The notes under the pieces were generated by a model. That model was not told the DNA's origin. It saw only the letters and a list, made by a program, of their open reading frames with translations, and ran no database searches. The position numbers and the translations under genes are program-made. A DNA stretch of 64,000 bases from Atherinomorus stipes (Eukaryota > Chordata > Actinopteri > Atheriniformes > Atherinidae): NCBI GenBank assembly GCA_023101725.1, contig JALJCO010003053.1:124001-188000 (forward strand), written 5' to 3'. The stretch's first letter is position 1. Each line of letters starts with the position of its first letter. Below are positions 41,901 through 53,878 of this stretch, in pieces.

Positions 41901-44725
41901 ATGAGTAGCTATTTATGAAGTTCTGATCCAACTGAGCAAAATAAAATATCTATTTTCTAAGACAGAAAAATGTTGTTTTACATCTGCAGTGGGTGGCTGC
42001 TGGAATTGCAGCAATATTGTAGAAATTAGTTGCAGAAAATTACCATGAATGTACAAATTTGTAACCCAGGATGCTAACGGGAAGCTGTGGTGCGCTAACT
42101 CTATTCATGGTTCATTGTGTATGCCTGCCACAGTGTCAGATAAGTGAAGAGCTGTGGTAATAAACCTCTGCTCAGGTGAAACTTCACTATAAACTGTTTA
42201 CTGTTGTAATAATGTGATGCTGTCTGCTCTGTCCCTCCCAGGCCATCTGGTCCCGCTGTTTCCCTGTGCACGCTGAGGTGCGCAGGCTGCTGGCGGAGCA
42301 GACAGTAGGGGAGGTGAAGCTAGTGAAGGCCTACTTTGGCTCCCCTCAGCTCCACATCCCCCGCTCAGTGGAAAAGGATCTGGGAGGAGGGGCTCTGTTG
42401 GATATCGGAGTGTACTGCCTGCAGTTTGTGCTGATGGTGTTTAATGGCGAGAGGCCGGAGTCCATCCAGGCCACTGGGGTTCTTCTTGACTCAGGTATGA
42501 TTTAGCACACCGGGTCATGCAGCAGGCGTGGGATGTAGATTAGTATCATTAACTACACAGCATGAATCAGTAATCACAAACCGAGGCTCACTGTAAAGAA
42601 AAACAGGATTGAAGTGTCCTCAGTGTGACACAGAAGAAACTTTCAGAGAAATTCACTCATAAATGAACTCAAACATAAACACCTCAGGGCAGAATATCTT
42701 CACACAGAAAATCCAAGACTTATTATTAAAATGTCAGACTAATCCAAATCCCCCTCGGAGAATACAGTAATACTGGCAGGAGAATATGTAACTGCATGCC
42801 TCACAAAAAGATCTCCTGCAATGTAAGGCCATCATGCTGCACATGATATCAGTATTTCCTTGCCTTTATGTCAGATTAATAAGTATCCGAAAAACAAATT
42901 TCCTTTTCATTAAAAAAAAATCCTCTTGGCTGGATAGAGCTGAACCGAAATTACCACAGCAAGCAGATGCACCATTTCTATGCATTTATTAGTGCAATTA
43001 TTTGCTGTTTTCCCATTTTGCAGTGACTTAAAGTTTCAAATATTTGGCAGGAGTGGATGAGTCAGTGGTTGTTGTGATGAAATTCTCCAGGAAGAGGATG
43101 GCTTTCTGTGCCTTTTCTATCGCTGCTCGTCTTCCAAATGATGCTGTCATCAGTGGCACCAAGGGCTCCATTAAAGTATGTTACACCAGAGGAACATGTT
43201 GCATATTTAATAAAATCCTTCAATTTTTGCCTCACATAGATTGTTTTTGTATAGAAGACTTGTTGTAGTCCAAGTGTTTTAGTGGGCTACTTTTACTGGA
43301 CCCTTGCTGATCTATCAGTGGTGTTTTTATTGCAATATTATCTGCTAGTAGGTGTAAGAGTGTAAGTCTTACTGCAGTAAGACTTTTATAAGACTTTAAA
43401 GATAAATTCCATTTGCCATTGGTCTGAAACAAGTGTTTGCTGAATCTACAGATACACACTAAAAACTCCTAGGTCAAAAATAACCTTAATGAGTTATTTT
43501 TGACCCACTACTGGGTTAAAAAGGGACCAACCCAGAAAATTGGTTTATTTTTTTTACCCAACCTTCAGGCTGAATATTTGACGCAGAAGTTGTGTTATAT
43601 TGACTACGATATTGGGTTATTTTAACCCAGTTGGGTTGTGTTGAATACAATGTTGGGTTATTTTAACCCAGAAGTTGGGACAACAACCCAACAACCCAAA
43701 TGTCTGGGTTGAAATAACCCAGAAATTAGCTGGTCCCTTTTTAACCCAGCAGTTTGACCCAAGAGTTTTTAGTGTGTATGACAGTAAGCTGGGTTCGTAT
43801 GCATATCAACATCTCAAGAATTGTAGCTCTCCAATGGGTATAATATTTGTAGATACTTGGAAGGAAGCTAAGTAAAATGCATTTGGACATCTGATACCAA
43901 TGGCTTAAGGAATAATGGAAATAAAAAGACAAACTGAATGAGAATGACCAGAGCATTTAACCAAACTGAAGTGATCACATATGAAATCATACTATGTCTG
44001 ATGATTTATGAGAAACTGTGTTTGCTTTGCTTAAAAATGAACCATATTTTTGCTCCTCAGGTCCTTGGGCCCATGCACTGTCCTACCACATTGGTGGTGA
44101 ATGACATAGAAACCGAGTATCCTCTTCCTGAACCATGTCTCCCTTTGAATTTCACCAACAGCACTGGGCTTCGCTATGAGGCAGAGGAAGTGAGGCAGTG
44201 CCTCCTTAAAGGTAGGTCACGATAAAAGGAAAGTTGTGTATTTGTCTTCAAAGAGATGAAGTTATTTTGAACAGCTCAAACCACCATTTCGAAGGTAAGA
44301 TCAGTTTGAAAGGAAGAGACTGCAATTCAGGGAAACAGTTACATATTTGGGTCTTCTCGATGAATAGTTAAACACAAATGCAAACATCATATTGAGTCAG
44401 AATTGGCGCTGCTATCAGACCTTGGAGTGTCCTCTGTAATATGTATTATTACAGGCTTGTTGTTTGTGCTTCTTATAGTCATTTGCATAATCTTTTCATC
44501 CCTGCTTTACCACACTGTATGCTTCGTTATGAATATGTACATAATTTAACTGTGATTGAGCTCAGATGTCTGTCCCTCTTTCTAATTTTTCTGTTTAACT
44601 CCTCTGCATCTGCAGGACTTAAGGAGAGCCCACGGATGCCTCTGGCCGACTCCGTCTTACTGACAGAGATCATGGATGAAATCAGGAAGCAGGTGGGAGT
44701 TGTCTTCATCCAGGACAGCCAGTGA
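38905..44725 (+). CDS. dhdh: dhdh copy 1: trans-1,2-dihydrobenzene-1,2-diol dehydrogenase (dimeric dihydrodiol dehydrogenase)
   Basis: Coding exons: 38905-38994, 39094-39205, 39304-39467, 42242-42494, 43051-43175, 44061-44211, 44616-44725. They total 1005 nt, or 334 residues, the same length as human DHDH, and all introns are GT-AG. The cytosolic enzyme oxidises aromatic trans-dihydrodiols to catechols and D-xylose, using NADP+. The N-terminal Rossmann fold has [10 protein letters not shown] at residues 5-14. The family's key positions are all present: Arg37 and Arg41 (coenzyme region), His79, Lys97 in CEKP, Trp125, and Asp176/Tyr180 in [11 protein letters not shown]. Exon phases match copies 2 and 3. 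Copy 1 is the most diverged of the three and the most like the mammalian enzyme at residue 41, so it probably keeps the ancestral role. Intron 3 (2.8 kb) holds a repeat related to the MITE at 60150-60603, and intron 5 holds another MITE. Confidence 0.95.
40125..40620. repeat. Repeat related to the MITE at 60150-60603
   Basis: It lies in intron 3 of dhdh copy 1. Blocks such as 'tttactaaattataatttag', 'ttttgaattgtggttg', 'actggaccaaaatacctgt' and 'gagccccattatgctcg' align with 60230-60480 in the same order. The termini here are different or degraded, and the right end is unclear. Confidence 0.65.
43455..43776. mobile_element. 322-bp foldback MITE with TA target site
   Basis: It lies in intron 5 of dhdh copy 1. 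The left end cacactaaaaactcctagg is matched in inverted form by the right end (ttgacccaagagtttttagtgtg). TA lies directly outside both ends (43453-43454 and 43777-43778). Subterminal blocks 'ctgggttaaaaagggacc' and its inverted copy extend the palindrome, and several gggtta/taaccc hairpins lie inside. There is no coding capacity. Confidence 0.85.
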
Positions 44726-45230
44726 TATCACTCCAAAGCAGAGCCGCTTCACTTGACCCACAGTAAACCTACTCGGATGGAACGGAGGGAGCTGCTTAAG
44801 GGAAAAGCTTTGAATCACTGGAATAAGCAGATCACGCATGGCATCGTGGGACAAAGCCTGAGCAGATGCAGTCGTTATCAATAGCAATTCTGACTGGGAT
44901 TTACCATTTAATTAGCAATCAGTAGATTACCAGAATATGTAGGAGTAATTGAGGGTGTTTCATTTAAAGATTTTGCTCCATGTGCATTCTTTTTTTTAAT
45001 CTAGATCTCCTCTTGATTATGCCAAACATTATCATCCGAGTATGCTAAATATAACAACTAAGTTTAGATCACACAGACTGAGAAGTTTGGACAAAAGCAT
45101 ACCTTTAACCAGATAAATCATACTGTAAACAAAAGAAGCATCCATGTTGTGTATCACCATCCTGTAATGAAGTCCTAGACCTTTAAAGACAAACCCAGCT
45201 GTCACTGTTAGGTGTGTGATTGATGAATCC

Positions 45231-45236
45231 AATAAA
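45231..45236 (+). terminator. Polyadenylation signal, dhdh copy 1
   Basis: AATAAA, 506 bp after the stop codon of copy 1. It is the first canonical signal downstream. Confidence 0.6.
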
Positions 45237-45787
45237 GGACTGATTGTGAAAGCCGTGTTTCATTTCAACCAGCACCGGCTGGATAGAAGAAGAGACTCCG
45301 AGTGGCACATTGGAATGAAGGTGTTCTGTCATGTCTGACCCTTGCAGTAGTGTACAAATAGATTCAAAAATAGGTTGCAGTGTCTGCTTTTCAAGGTTAG
45401 GACAAAGAAAGGCTTCTGTGAGTCAGCAAAGAGCACGGCTCATTTAATACTTGCTTGCAACCTTTTGGACTCACAGGACATCTAAAACTGGAGGATATTT
45501 CACCGATGCATCCCATGAATACAAAGTGAGACAATTCAATCCAATGATGCCGTTTTGTCCTTTTTTCCATTTTACTTGATGAAAGAAGAATTCTTATTTA
45601 CTTTCCATGCTACCATAGTTCCATATTTAGCTGCATTTTAAGAACCACTTAGCTTCAAAGTGGACAGAAGTAATACCTATGCACCACATGATACCACCTG
45701 CTGGTACCAAGCTGTTTTATAGTTGACCTCTGGCCTCTGTTTTTGATTAAAAAATAATTATAAAAATAATAACTGGAATTTGAAATA

Positions 45788-46165
45788 GGGCTGCACAGTA
45801 GCGTGGTGTTTAGCACTACAGCCTCACAGTATGAAGGTCACTAGTTCCAGTCTCGGCTGGAGAGAAACTTCCAACAGTTTCAACAATGGCCTTCCTGTGT
45901 GGAGTTTGCATGTTCTCCCCGTGCATGTGTGGGTTCTTTCCGGGTACTCCGGCTTCCTCCCACCATCAAAAGGCATGCATGTTAGGTCAATTGGTCTCTC
46001 TAAATTGTCCCTAGTACTGAATGTGGTTGTCTGTCTCTGTGTTGGCCCTGCAACAGACTGGTGACCTGCCCAGGGTGTACCCTGCCTCTTACCTGATAAT
46101 AGCTGGGATAGGCTCCAGTGACCCCTGCAACCCTGAAGTGGACAAGCGGTACAGATAATGAATGA
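45788..46165 (+). mobile_element. tRNA-derived SINE with V-SINE-like central domain
   Basis: The head 'gcacagtagcgtggtgttta' with a degenerate B-box-like 'ctagttccagtctcg' is followed by the conserved block 'gtttgcatgttctccccgtg ... ggtactccggcttcctccca', known from zebrafish DANA-type V-SINEs. The 3' part ends with 'gacaagcggtacagataatg' and a short (AATG)n tail. It lies between copies 1 and 2. A 3' fragment of the same family is at 22085-22205. Confidence 0.85.
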
Positions 46166-47290
46166 ATGGAATTGGAAATATACCATGTATAAATGCAAGA
46201 AAAAATGGTAAAGAAAAACATATGAACACTTTATCGACATATATTGAGAATGTCTGTCACATACGTATGTCTCCAGTGTTTGGGGGGAATAATGATGAGT
46301 ATTCCAGAAAAATATTCCTGGAATTCAGTCTGTAAACATGATTTTTTTTTCCTAATGAAACACAGAGATTAATTAATTAATTAATTGCATATTGCATTTA
46401 AATTACATATCTAATTTGGTGTAATTATATAAATGAAACAAGCATGCATTTCTCTAATAACTGCAAGCTTTCAATATGTTAATTGAGGTTTCAGCGAGAT
46501 TTGAGTGCAATTGAAAATTATCACTTATCTTTAAAACAGTTTATTACATTGTGCAGCCATTGTACAACACTTTACCTTGCAGACATATGGTCCCAATAAG
46601 TCGAGGCTGGGAGTATTATTCTGGCACAGCATGGCTTCATGAGTGGGTTTTAGGCAGGACCCAAACATTTACATACACCTGGATAACACGGGTGGAAAAT
46701 AAAAATGACCTTCACTGATTTAGGGAAAGCTTAAATTGATCAGCGCAAAATCCAGCAGTAAAAATGTTAAAACAAAATATCAGGCATATATGAAGAGGAA
46801 GACAGATCTGTGCTGCGAGAAAGAGCCTATAAAATGAAGAAGAAAAAAAACAAAACAAGGAGTAAACAAAAACAAAGTGACAAAGTCCATGCAACCAAAA
46901 GAAACATGTCAGAAATGACCATGATGTGTAGACCCACAATGGACAAACAAACCACAGATAAAACAAACTGTGTTGAGACAGAATTAACATTGACTTTAGC
47001 TGTCTTGTACACTCTTTTAGGTTGGATGTCCACAGCACAATTTGACCATTATAAGATGCATGTGTATCCAATGTGGACTGTCTACATGGGACCAAAGTGG
47101 AGCTGACACTGGGAATTTCAGTTTTCAATTTCTAAAATGCAAGCTTATTATTATTATTATTATCATTATTATTATATTATCATTATCATCAATATCATTA
47201 TTATTATTCAGTCATGCTGTTTGTTTGTTTGTTTTTTGTCATCTTAAAAGAACATGGTGCGTCACTGGGCGTCACACAGTTAAAGTTAAT

Positions 47291-47310
47291 GCTCTGTCTC
47301 CACCTAGCGG
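47291..47310 (-). promoter_or_regulatory. CTCF-like motif upstream of dhdh copy 2
   Basis: The plus strand reads gctctgtctccacctagcgg; the reverse complement contains ccgctaggtgga, close to the vertebrate CTCF core. It ends 64 bp before the start codon. Matching blocks lie before copies 3 and 4. That it binds CTCF is inference. Confidence 0.4.
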
Positions 47311-47374
47311 CTTCCCGCAGCTATTGCAGATGACTGACAGCTAACCACAATCTGCTTAGGACACTTGATCCAAC

Positions 47375-50300
47375 ATGGCAACTCGGTGGGGAATTTGTAG
47401 CGCGGGGAAGATCAGTCATGACTTCACTGTGGCTCTGAAAACGCTTCCTCCTGGAGACCATCAGGTATTTCTGTTTCCAACAGGCAAAGACACGAACTAT
47501 CAGAGTGATTCAGGACTTACTGAGGCTCCTTCCTCTTTTCTGACTGACCTCTTGCATGTAGGCTTTGCTACTTTCCAATGATTTTAAGTTTTGTTAAAAA
47601 ACGTCTCTTGTAATGATTTATGGACACAGATGTAATTAAAGCAAACAAATGAGGTTAGCAACCTTGCTTTTCCACGCAGTAGTCGGCATTTCTTTAGTCG
47701 GGGAAGCCTTTACATTTTTACCGTAAATCATGCAGTATATGACCTTTTTATTTATTTATTTTACGTCTAAACACACTTCAAATAAATAAAGAGATACAGC
47801 ACTTTGAGACAGACTGCATTACTTTGCAAATACAGCTTGAAGCACTTTCTGGATGTGACAGTTTATTAAGAAGAAACTGTTCTTAAAGAAGTGATGGTTA
47901 ACCACCCCCCACTCCCCAAAAAAGAAATGGAATAAAAAAAATAAAAGTGGGTTAAAAAGACTGGTGACATATGTTATCTAATTAAGAGGACGAGCTGTCT
48001 ACTTTAAATCCTCTTTGACTGTATTTGCAGGTTGTAGCTGTGGCTGCTCGCAAGTTGGAGGATGCTCAGGAGTTTGCCAGAAAGCACAGCATCTCTCGCG
48101 CATATGGCAGCTACGAGGAGCTGGCCAGAGACCCAGACATAGGTCAGTGTCTGCCAGAGGTAGTGGGCTGTTTCGTTTGCCCTTTATTACTTCTGCTTTG
48201 CACATCAGATACAAAGTGTTTGCTGTGTTGCTTAAAGCTGGGGCCATACAACTCAGTGGACCAAACTTTTCTTCAAAATCCATTAACTTCTCTTTTAATT
48301 TGACCAATATTTCTATTTCCTGTTGGTATTTCATTCTAAGATGTTCACACGCTGATTTCCCCCCTCCTCCAATATTCTCTCATCTGTCTGCAGATGTGGT
48401 GTATGTGGGGGTTATCCACCCGTATCATCTGAAGACCTGTCTGCTCTTTACGGATGCTAAGAAGAACGTGCTGTGTGAGAAGCCGCTGGCCATGAACACC
48501 AAGGAGGTGAAAGAGATCCTGGACTCTGCGAAGAGGAATGACGTCTTCCTCATGGAGGTGAACATGGAGCTGACCTCATGACTGAATGAGTTCTTATCTC
48601 CTCTGTACATGATCACCTTTTTAAAATAAATCTTTCATGTGTGAGACAAACGAGGCATGTACTGTGTGTAAAGCTTGCTTTGAGCTGATGTGATGTTCAT
48701 CAGAACCTACAAGACCTACCAAGAGACTCGGCCATCTCCTTAAAAAGCTGCTTGTTTCTTGTAATTCTTTGTGAAGCACTTTGGAATTCTTATCTTACAA
48801 CACCTACAATGTGGTTATGCACTAAACCCCTGCTATCTTTTTTCTCCAGGCCGTCTGGACCCGCTTTTTCCCGGTCTCTGTGGAGATCAGACGGCTGCTG
48901 GCTCAGGGAGAGCTGGGGGAGGTGAAGATGGTCAGATCAGAGTTCGGTGTGCCGCTGATGCACGTACCCAGATCAGTGCAGAAGGAGCTGGGCGGAGGAG
49001 CATTACTGGATCTTGGCATTTACTGCCTGCAGGTCATACTCATGGTGTACAATGGCGAGAAGCCAGAGAGCATCCAGGCCACTGGAGTCTGTCTGGACAC
49101 GGGTATTTACCTGACTTTGTAAGATGTCTCACTTCACATGCTAACAACAGCCACCTGGATCACCTGCCACATAGACATCCACTTGTGTAAACTGAGCTTG
49201 ATGCTTAACCAGCAGTCTGCTCTAAAAATACTTCACCTCTCAGCTCTGTGCCTTTTGTGTGGCAGAGTAAAGATTAAACCTCAGTAATAATTAAAGCTTC
49301 ACTTCTGTTATCATCTCAGTCACATCATGTAATTTAGCTCCAGCTGCATACACTACTGCATACAGTTATGGATTTTTAGTATTTTGCATGATGTCAGAAT
49401 GTCAGAACCTAAAATGCACAATAACCTTTATTTCTGAACTTAGTTTCACCATCTGTACACAAATATTTGAGTGCATACATGCAACTGCTCAATGTTTAAA
49501 TACTGATTTCACCATGCTGTTATCTAACAAGGTGAATTACCACAAAAAAAAAAAAAAATCCCCAAAAGGAGAAAATAGTCTGAACCATGAGTCTTTCACT
49601 AAATGTTCTGGTTCAATCACAGCTTTTATTTAAACAGTCGTCTTTATTAAACTGTTCACAGTTAGACATCATCAGACAACAACAGACTTGTCAGCTTATT
49701 GTACTGTGATATGCATTGCTGTTTATATGTTATACCCTCTGCTTTTATTAGCTTATCTTCAATAAATTGTATAAAATGAAGGAATTACCACTGCATGATT
49801 CCACTGAAATGTCCCACATTCATGACATAATATCAGTGCAGTGTGAACCTTTTGTGTTTTCTGTAAATTTTCCCCAACAGCTAAATATTCCTAACTTTTT
49901 GTGAGGAGTGTGTATTGGTGTGTAATTTCAGGAGTGGACGAGACTGTGACTGTGACTCTCAAGTTCTCTAAGAACAGGATGGCGGTGCTGACTTGCTCAT
50001 CAGGGGTGCAGCTACCCAATGATGTCATCATTGCAGGAACAAAGGGCACAATCAAGGTAAGTCATCAAAGGAAGACGACAACATAAATTCACATGAAAAG
50101 CAAAACCGTCGTCAACGTTGGGCATTTTTGTAATAAAATGAATGTGGAACAGCATAAATCCAGATATGTGCTGCTGTGACACGACTCCTGTGCTCGTTCT
50201 GTAGGTTCCCGGTCCTATGTGGTGTCCCACATCATTAGTGGTGAATGGGAAGGAGACCCAGTACCCAGTACCAGAACCTTATTTGCCTCTCAACTTCATT

Positions 50301-50749
50301 AACAGTACAGGGATGCGATATGAAGCAGAGGAGGTCCGACAGTGTTTACTCAAAGGTACTGCAGTATTCAGCATGTATGTATCCATATCAGTAGATGGTT
50401 AATGGAGCTGAACTAGAAGTTAATGGGTGTTTCTTCTGTCTGTTCTTCACCAGTAAAGCTAGAGCAGGTGCAGAATAAGCAGAGCTGTGTGATTGTGTTA
50501 ATGGGTAAATGATAAACATGTTGTAAAGCACTTTGGTGAACTCAGTCAAGGTTAAAAGTTGTTGTATAATTACAGAACGTGTGCTGAGATCTTAAAGATG
50601 TTTATGCAAGCTGACTCATCAGGACGATTTTCCTTGCAGGGCTGAAGCAGAGTGCAGTGATGTCCCACGCGGACTCTGTTCTGCTGGCTGAGGTGGAGGA
50701 CGAGATTCGCCGGCAGATAGGGGTGGTGTACAGCCAGGACTGTCAGTAA
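47375..50749 (+). CDS. dhdh: dhdh copy 2: dihydrodiol dehydrogenase paralogue
   Basis: Coding exons: 47375-47464, 48031-48142, 48394-48557, 48850-49102, 49932-50056, 50205-50355, 50640-50749. They total 1005 nt, or 334 residues, with exon lengths and phases identical to copies 1 and 3. It keeps [10 protein letters not shown], His79, CEKP with Lys97, Trp125, and [11 protein letters not shown] with Asp176 and Tyr180, so catalysis should be intact. Residue 41 is Asp ([11 protein letters not shown]) where copy 1 and human DHDH have Arg. That position lies in the coenzyme-binding region, so the preference for NADP over NAD may have shifted (inference). A MITE fragment abuts the 3' splice region of intron 4. 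The far half of exon 3 is identical to that of copy 3 over 113 bp. Confidence 0.94.
49745..49905. repeat. MITE fragment in intron 4 of dhdh copy 2
   Basis: It aligns with the complete 201-bp MITE at 62960-63160, sharing blocks such as 'ttcaataa(a/g)ttgt', 'acattcatga(c/t)ataatatca' and the right terminus 'ctaactttttgtg'. The left inverted repeat is degraded. It ends about 26 bp before exon 5. Confidence 0.75.
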
Positions 50750-51051
50750 ATGTTTAACAGGAGCACTGGAAGAAAAGGGAAGCAGTTTATGATGGAGAAT
50801 AACTTTGCCTTCTTGCTTCAGAAAGACATTAGGACTCTAAGAATATGCTAATGAAATAAGGAGTTTTTGGAAGAGAAATACAAATTGATGGCTAATCCTT
50901 TAATAATGTCAGTTTGACTTCCAGTTTGCAAATCTTATTTTTGTATTTTTGACATGAAAGCAACACCTGCAGCAAGTAAAGTTATGTTTAGAACTGTAAC
51001 ACTTTGTTTAATAGTACACTGCATTACTGTGAAATATTTGATAAGCTGCCA

Positions 51052-51057
51052 AATAAA
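51052..51057 (+). terminator. Polyadenylation signal, dhdh copy 2
   Basis: AATAAA in 'gctgccaaataaattttctg', 303 bp after the stop codon of copy 2. It is the first canonical signal downstream. Confidence 0.6.
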
Positions 51058-53814
51058 TTTTCTGATGAAATTTCTAAACTCAAGTCCATATTTTTTCCCT
51101 CCGAATGCTCCACTCACTATTTACATCGTGTTGCACCAAACACAACCCTGAATCCATGATTAATGAAAGAAAATATTTACAAATTGAGTGTAGATGGGGG
51201 CTCATCTCTTTATTTTGTAAGATAGCTTCGTGCATCAACTAAGCTTCATAATTGGCTTTACATGTAGCCGGTTATTACACATTACTGCCATCACAGTCAG
51301 AGACTTTTCAGATTCACAGCTACAGTCACTTAAAGCAACAGAACATGATCTTCTCATCATTAGTCACCATAAAAAAATAGATAAAATAAGAATTAAAAAA
51401 AACCTCCAAAAAATGCATTTTGGTTTCACCCATAGAGATTAATCTTATTTGAGAAAACATGGAGATGCAACCTTTGTTATTGTATGAGCCAAACCCAACA
51501 TCACATTGATGATTATTGCTGGTATTTATTTCATCCTCTATAAATACATACAGTATATAATTTGAGACAATAATAGGAAAATCAAAGCCCAAACAGATAA
51601 TTTGGTCAACTCTACAAGTTGGGTTAAATATTTATTAAAATACAATGGTATATTTTTTCAAAAATTGTATTGCCAAAGAGAACTTATGTCTTTACATCTA
51701 AATTCAACTTTGTCTTCTAAGTTTAAAATTGATTTTGCCACAGTAAAAAACAGTAACATTTAAAAGCTGCTATGACAGCTTATATTTTCCCTAAATATAA
51801 GTGTTAAAGATTAATTAAATACTTTGAAATTCCACATACTGAGACTAGTTATGACAAGGATTCTGAGGAAGTTCTTAGTATTAGAACATATTTATTGATA
51901 CATTTTTTTTAAGACAAAATCTTTATAACAAACAAGAGTTGAAGTTGATGTTAACAGCGTTGACATGAATAACAGAGTTGACATGAATAACAGAGTTGAC
52001 AGACTACATGTAAAAGAAACAAACAGAACTTAACAGAAACTTCGAAAACGCTTATCTTAACCCAAGTACAGGGCAGAGCAGTTTCTTCACAACTATTATA
52101 TGTTTGGGGATCTAACCTTGACACGTAAGGATACATATAAGGATCACCATCTGACATTTTGAAAGGCCTGCTCTGAAATGTGTGTTTTACAAAGAACTTT
52201 TGGAATTTTTTTGATGACGTAAAAAAAAAAGAAGTATGATTTAATAGTGTTTATAAAAGAGCACTTCTGTTGGACACGAGAAAAACTCGTGAGAAAAGCA
52301 TTCACGTTCTCAGAACTTAATGGATTGCCTAATTCATTGATACACTGTCTTTGTGTCATATTTTCATAAAAAACAAAAACTTACGTTATTCTGTATCAAG
52401 AACAGAACATGGGGAAAATTAAATGTAATTTTAGAAAAAACAAAATTGGATTTCAATGGCCCTAAAATTCTTATAACTGGGATATTTTCACTCTGTTCTT
52501 CACTTATTCCATTTTGAAAATCTTTAAACCATTAACAGAGTTGGCATTTTCCACCATTTTGTCCCCCTAACTCCATGTGCTTAAAACCAGACACTACATG
52601 ACACGCATAAATGAAAATTTTTATGAGTTTTCATTTTACTGTATTGTTGTTTGGGTTCTTTTCTTCTTAATAAACAAGAGATTCATTGCAGTATCATGAT
52701 TACAGACTTGACAGCTGATTGATCTACCATCGGTGAATTCTCAACATTTTGAAGAAGTCAAACAAACCATTATGCCCTCCAAAAGATATCTGCAACAGGA
52801 AATGTCATCATTGGGTGTCACATGTTTTTATTTGAATGCTATATAGTTTTTTTCTTTTTTAAATGTGGTTTTGTATCAGAGATAGGGAAGAGGATTAGGG
52901 CCACTGAAGAAAAATTAAATAAAATTCTGAGAAAAAAGTCAGAATTCCGACTTGAATCTTAGAATTCTGACTTTTTCCAGAACATTTAAAAAAAAAATCA
53001 GGAATTTTTTTTTAATCAATTTCCGTAAAAGTCAGAATTCTGACTTTATCTCAAAATTCTGAGATTTAAGTCAGAATTCTGACTTTTTTCTCAGAATTTT
53101 ATTTATTTATTTTTCTTCAGTGGCACTAATCCTCTTCCGTAGAGATAACAGAGTTGACATGATCCCAAGGACTGAGAAAAATAAATATTAATGTCATATG
53201 TAATACAGCAACAATCTGGAAAAATAATTTTATAGCTTTTGATTAAATAATTCAAGTTGAATGTATGACTCATGAGCTGAAGGCAGCCAAGAATTGGCGG
53301 GATGGGAATGTGGAAATAAATATTTTATATAAGGCTGTCAAAAAATTAATCCTAAATGAATCCTATTGTCAAACAAGAGATGTCCTTTTTAATTACTACT
53401 GCTATATGCAGAAAATACATTAACTTTTGTTTTACAACTTAAAGGCTAAAACCAAGCTACACGTCCGGGAGTAGTCCAGGACTCAGACCTGAATTTCAGC
53501 TTTACATTAGGACAGTTGTGAAGTCAGCGTGTGTGGACGTATCAGCAACATTCTGGACTAAACTGCAGCTGTCTGAAGGACTATAGGGAGACATGTAAGG
53601 ACAGGGTTTCAGTAGTTTAGTCTACTAAAGATAAATGCAGAATTCCTGGAGAAACACCTTTAACCCTAAATGTGTTCTAAAAGTGAAAAAAGCAATGTAA
53701 TTAATCAGGATTAATTTTTTGACAGCCCTAATTTTATATAAAAATTGTGCCTGGTGTGTGTGTACACACCAAGCATTGTCATTGGTGAAAAATAGTGAGT
53801 TGCTCAAAAGAAAC
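51058..53814. other. Spacer between dhdh copies 2 and 3
   Basis: It contains the foldback element at 52885-53140 and a direct triplication of a 'tgacatgaataacagagt'-like unit near 51960-52000. The remainder shows no gene, RNA or further repeat that I can identify. Confidence 0.5.
52885..53140. mobile_element. Foldback element built of AGTCAGAATTCTGACT-type palindromes
   Basis: The arms (left 'gaagaggattagggccactg', right its near-exact inverse) are about 60 bp long. Between them are repeated palindromic units around gtcagaattctgac, each centred on GAATTC. A 7-bp direct repeat agagata flanks the whole (52878-52884 and 53141-53147), suggesting a transposed unit. No coding capacity. Confidence 0.75.
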
Positions 53815-53834
53815 GCTCTGTCGCCACCTTGCGG
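53815..53834 (-). promoter_or_regulatory. CTCF-like motif upstream of dhdh copy 3
   Basis: The plus strand reads gctctgtcgccaccttgcgg; the reverse complement ccgcaaggtggcgacag is the best CTCF-like match of the three copies. It ends 44 bp before the start codon. Confidence 0.45.
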
Positions 53835-53878
53835 TAGAAATCGGTCACTCCAGCAGGTCGACGTCCATTCTGCCCAGC

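Noticed and set aside
46827..47128. Hydrophobic minus-strand frames resembling a membrane protein
   Set aside because: They come from a low-complexity A/T-rich tract; no conserved residues and no splice structure.
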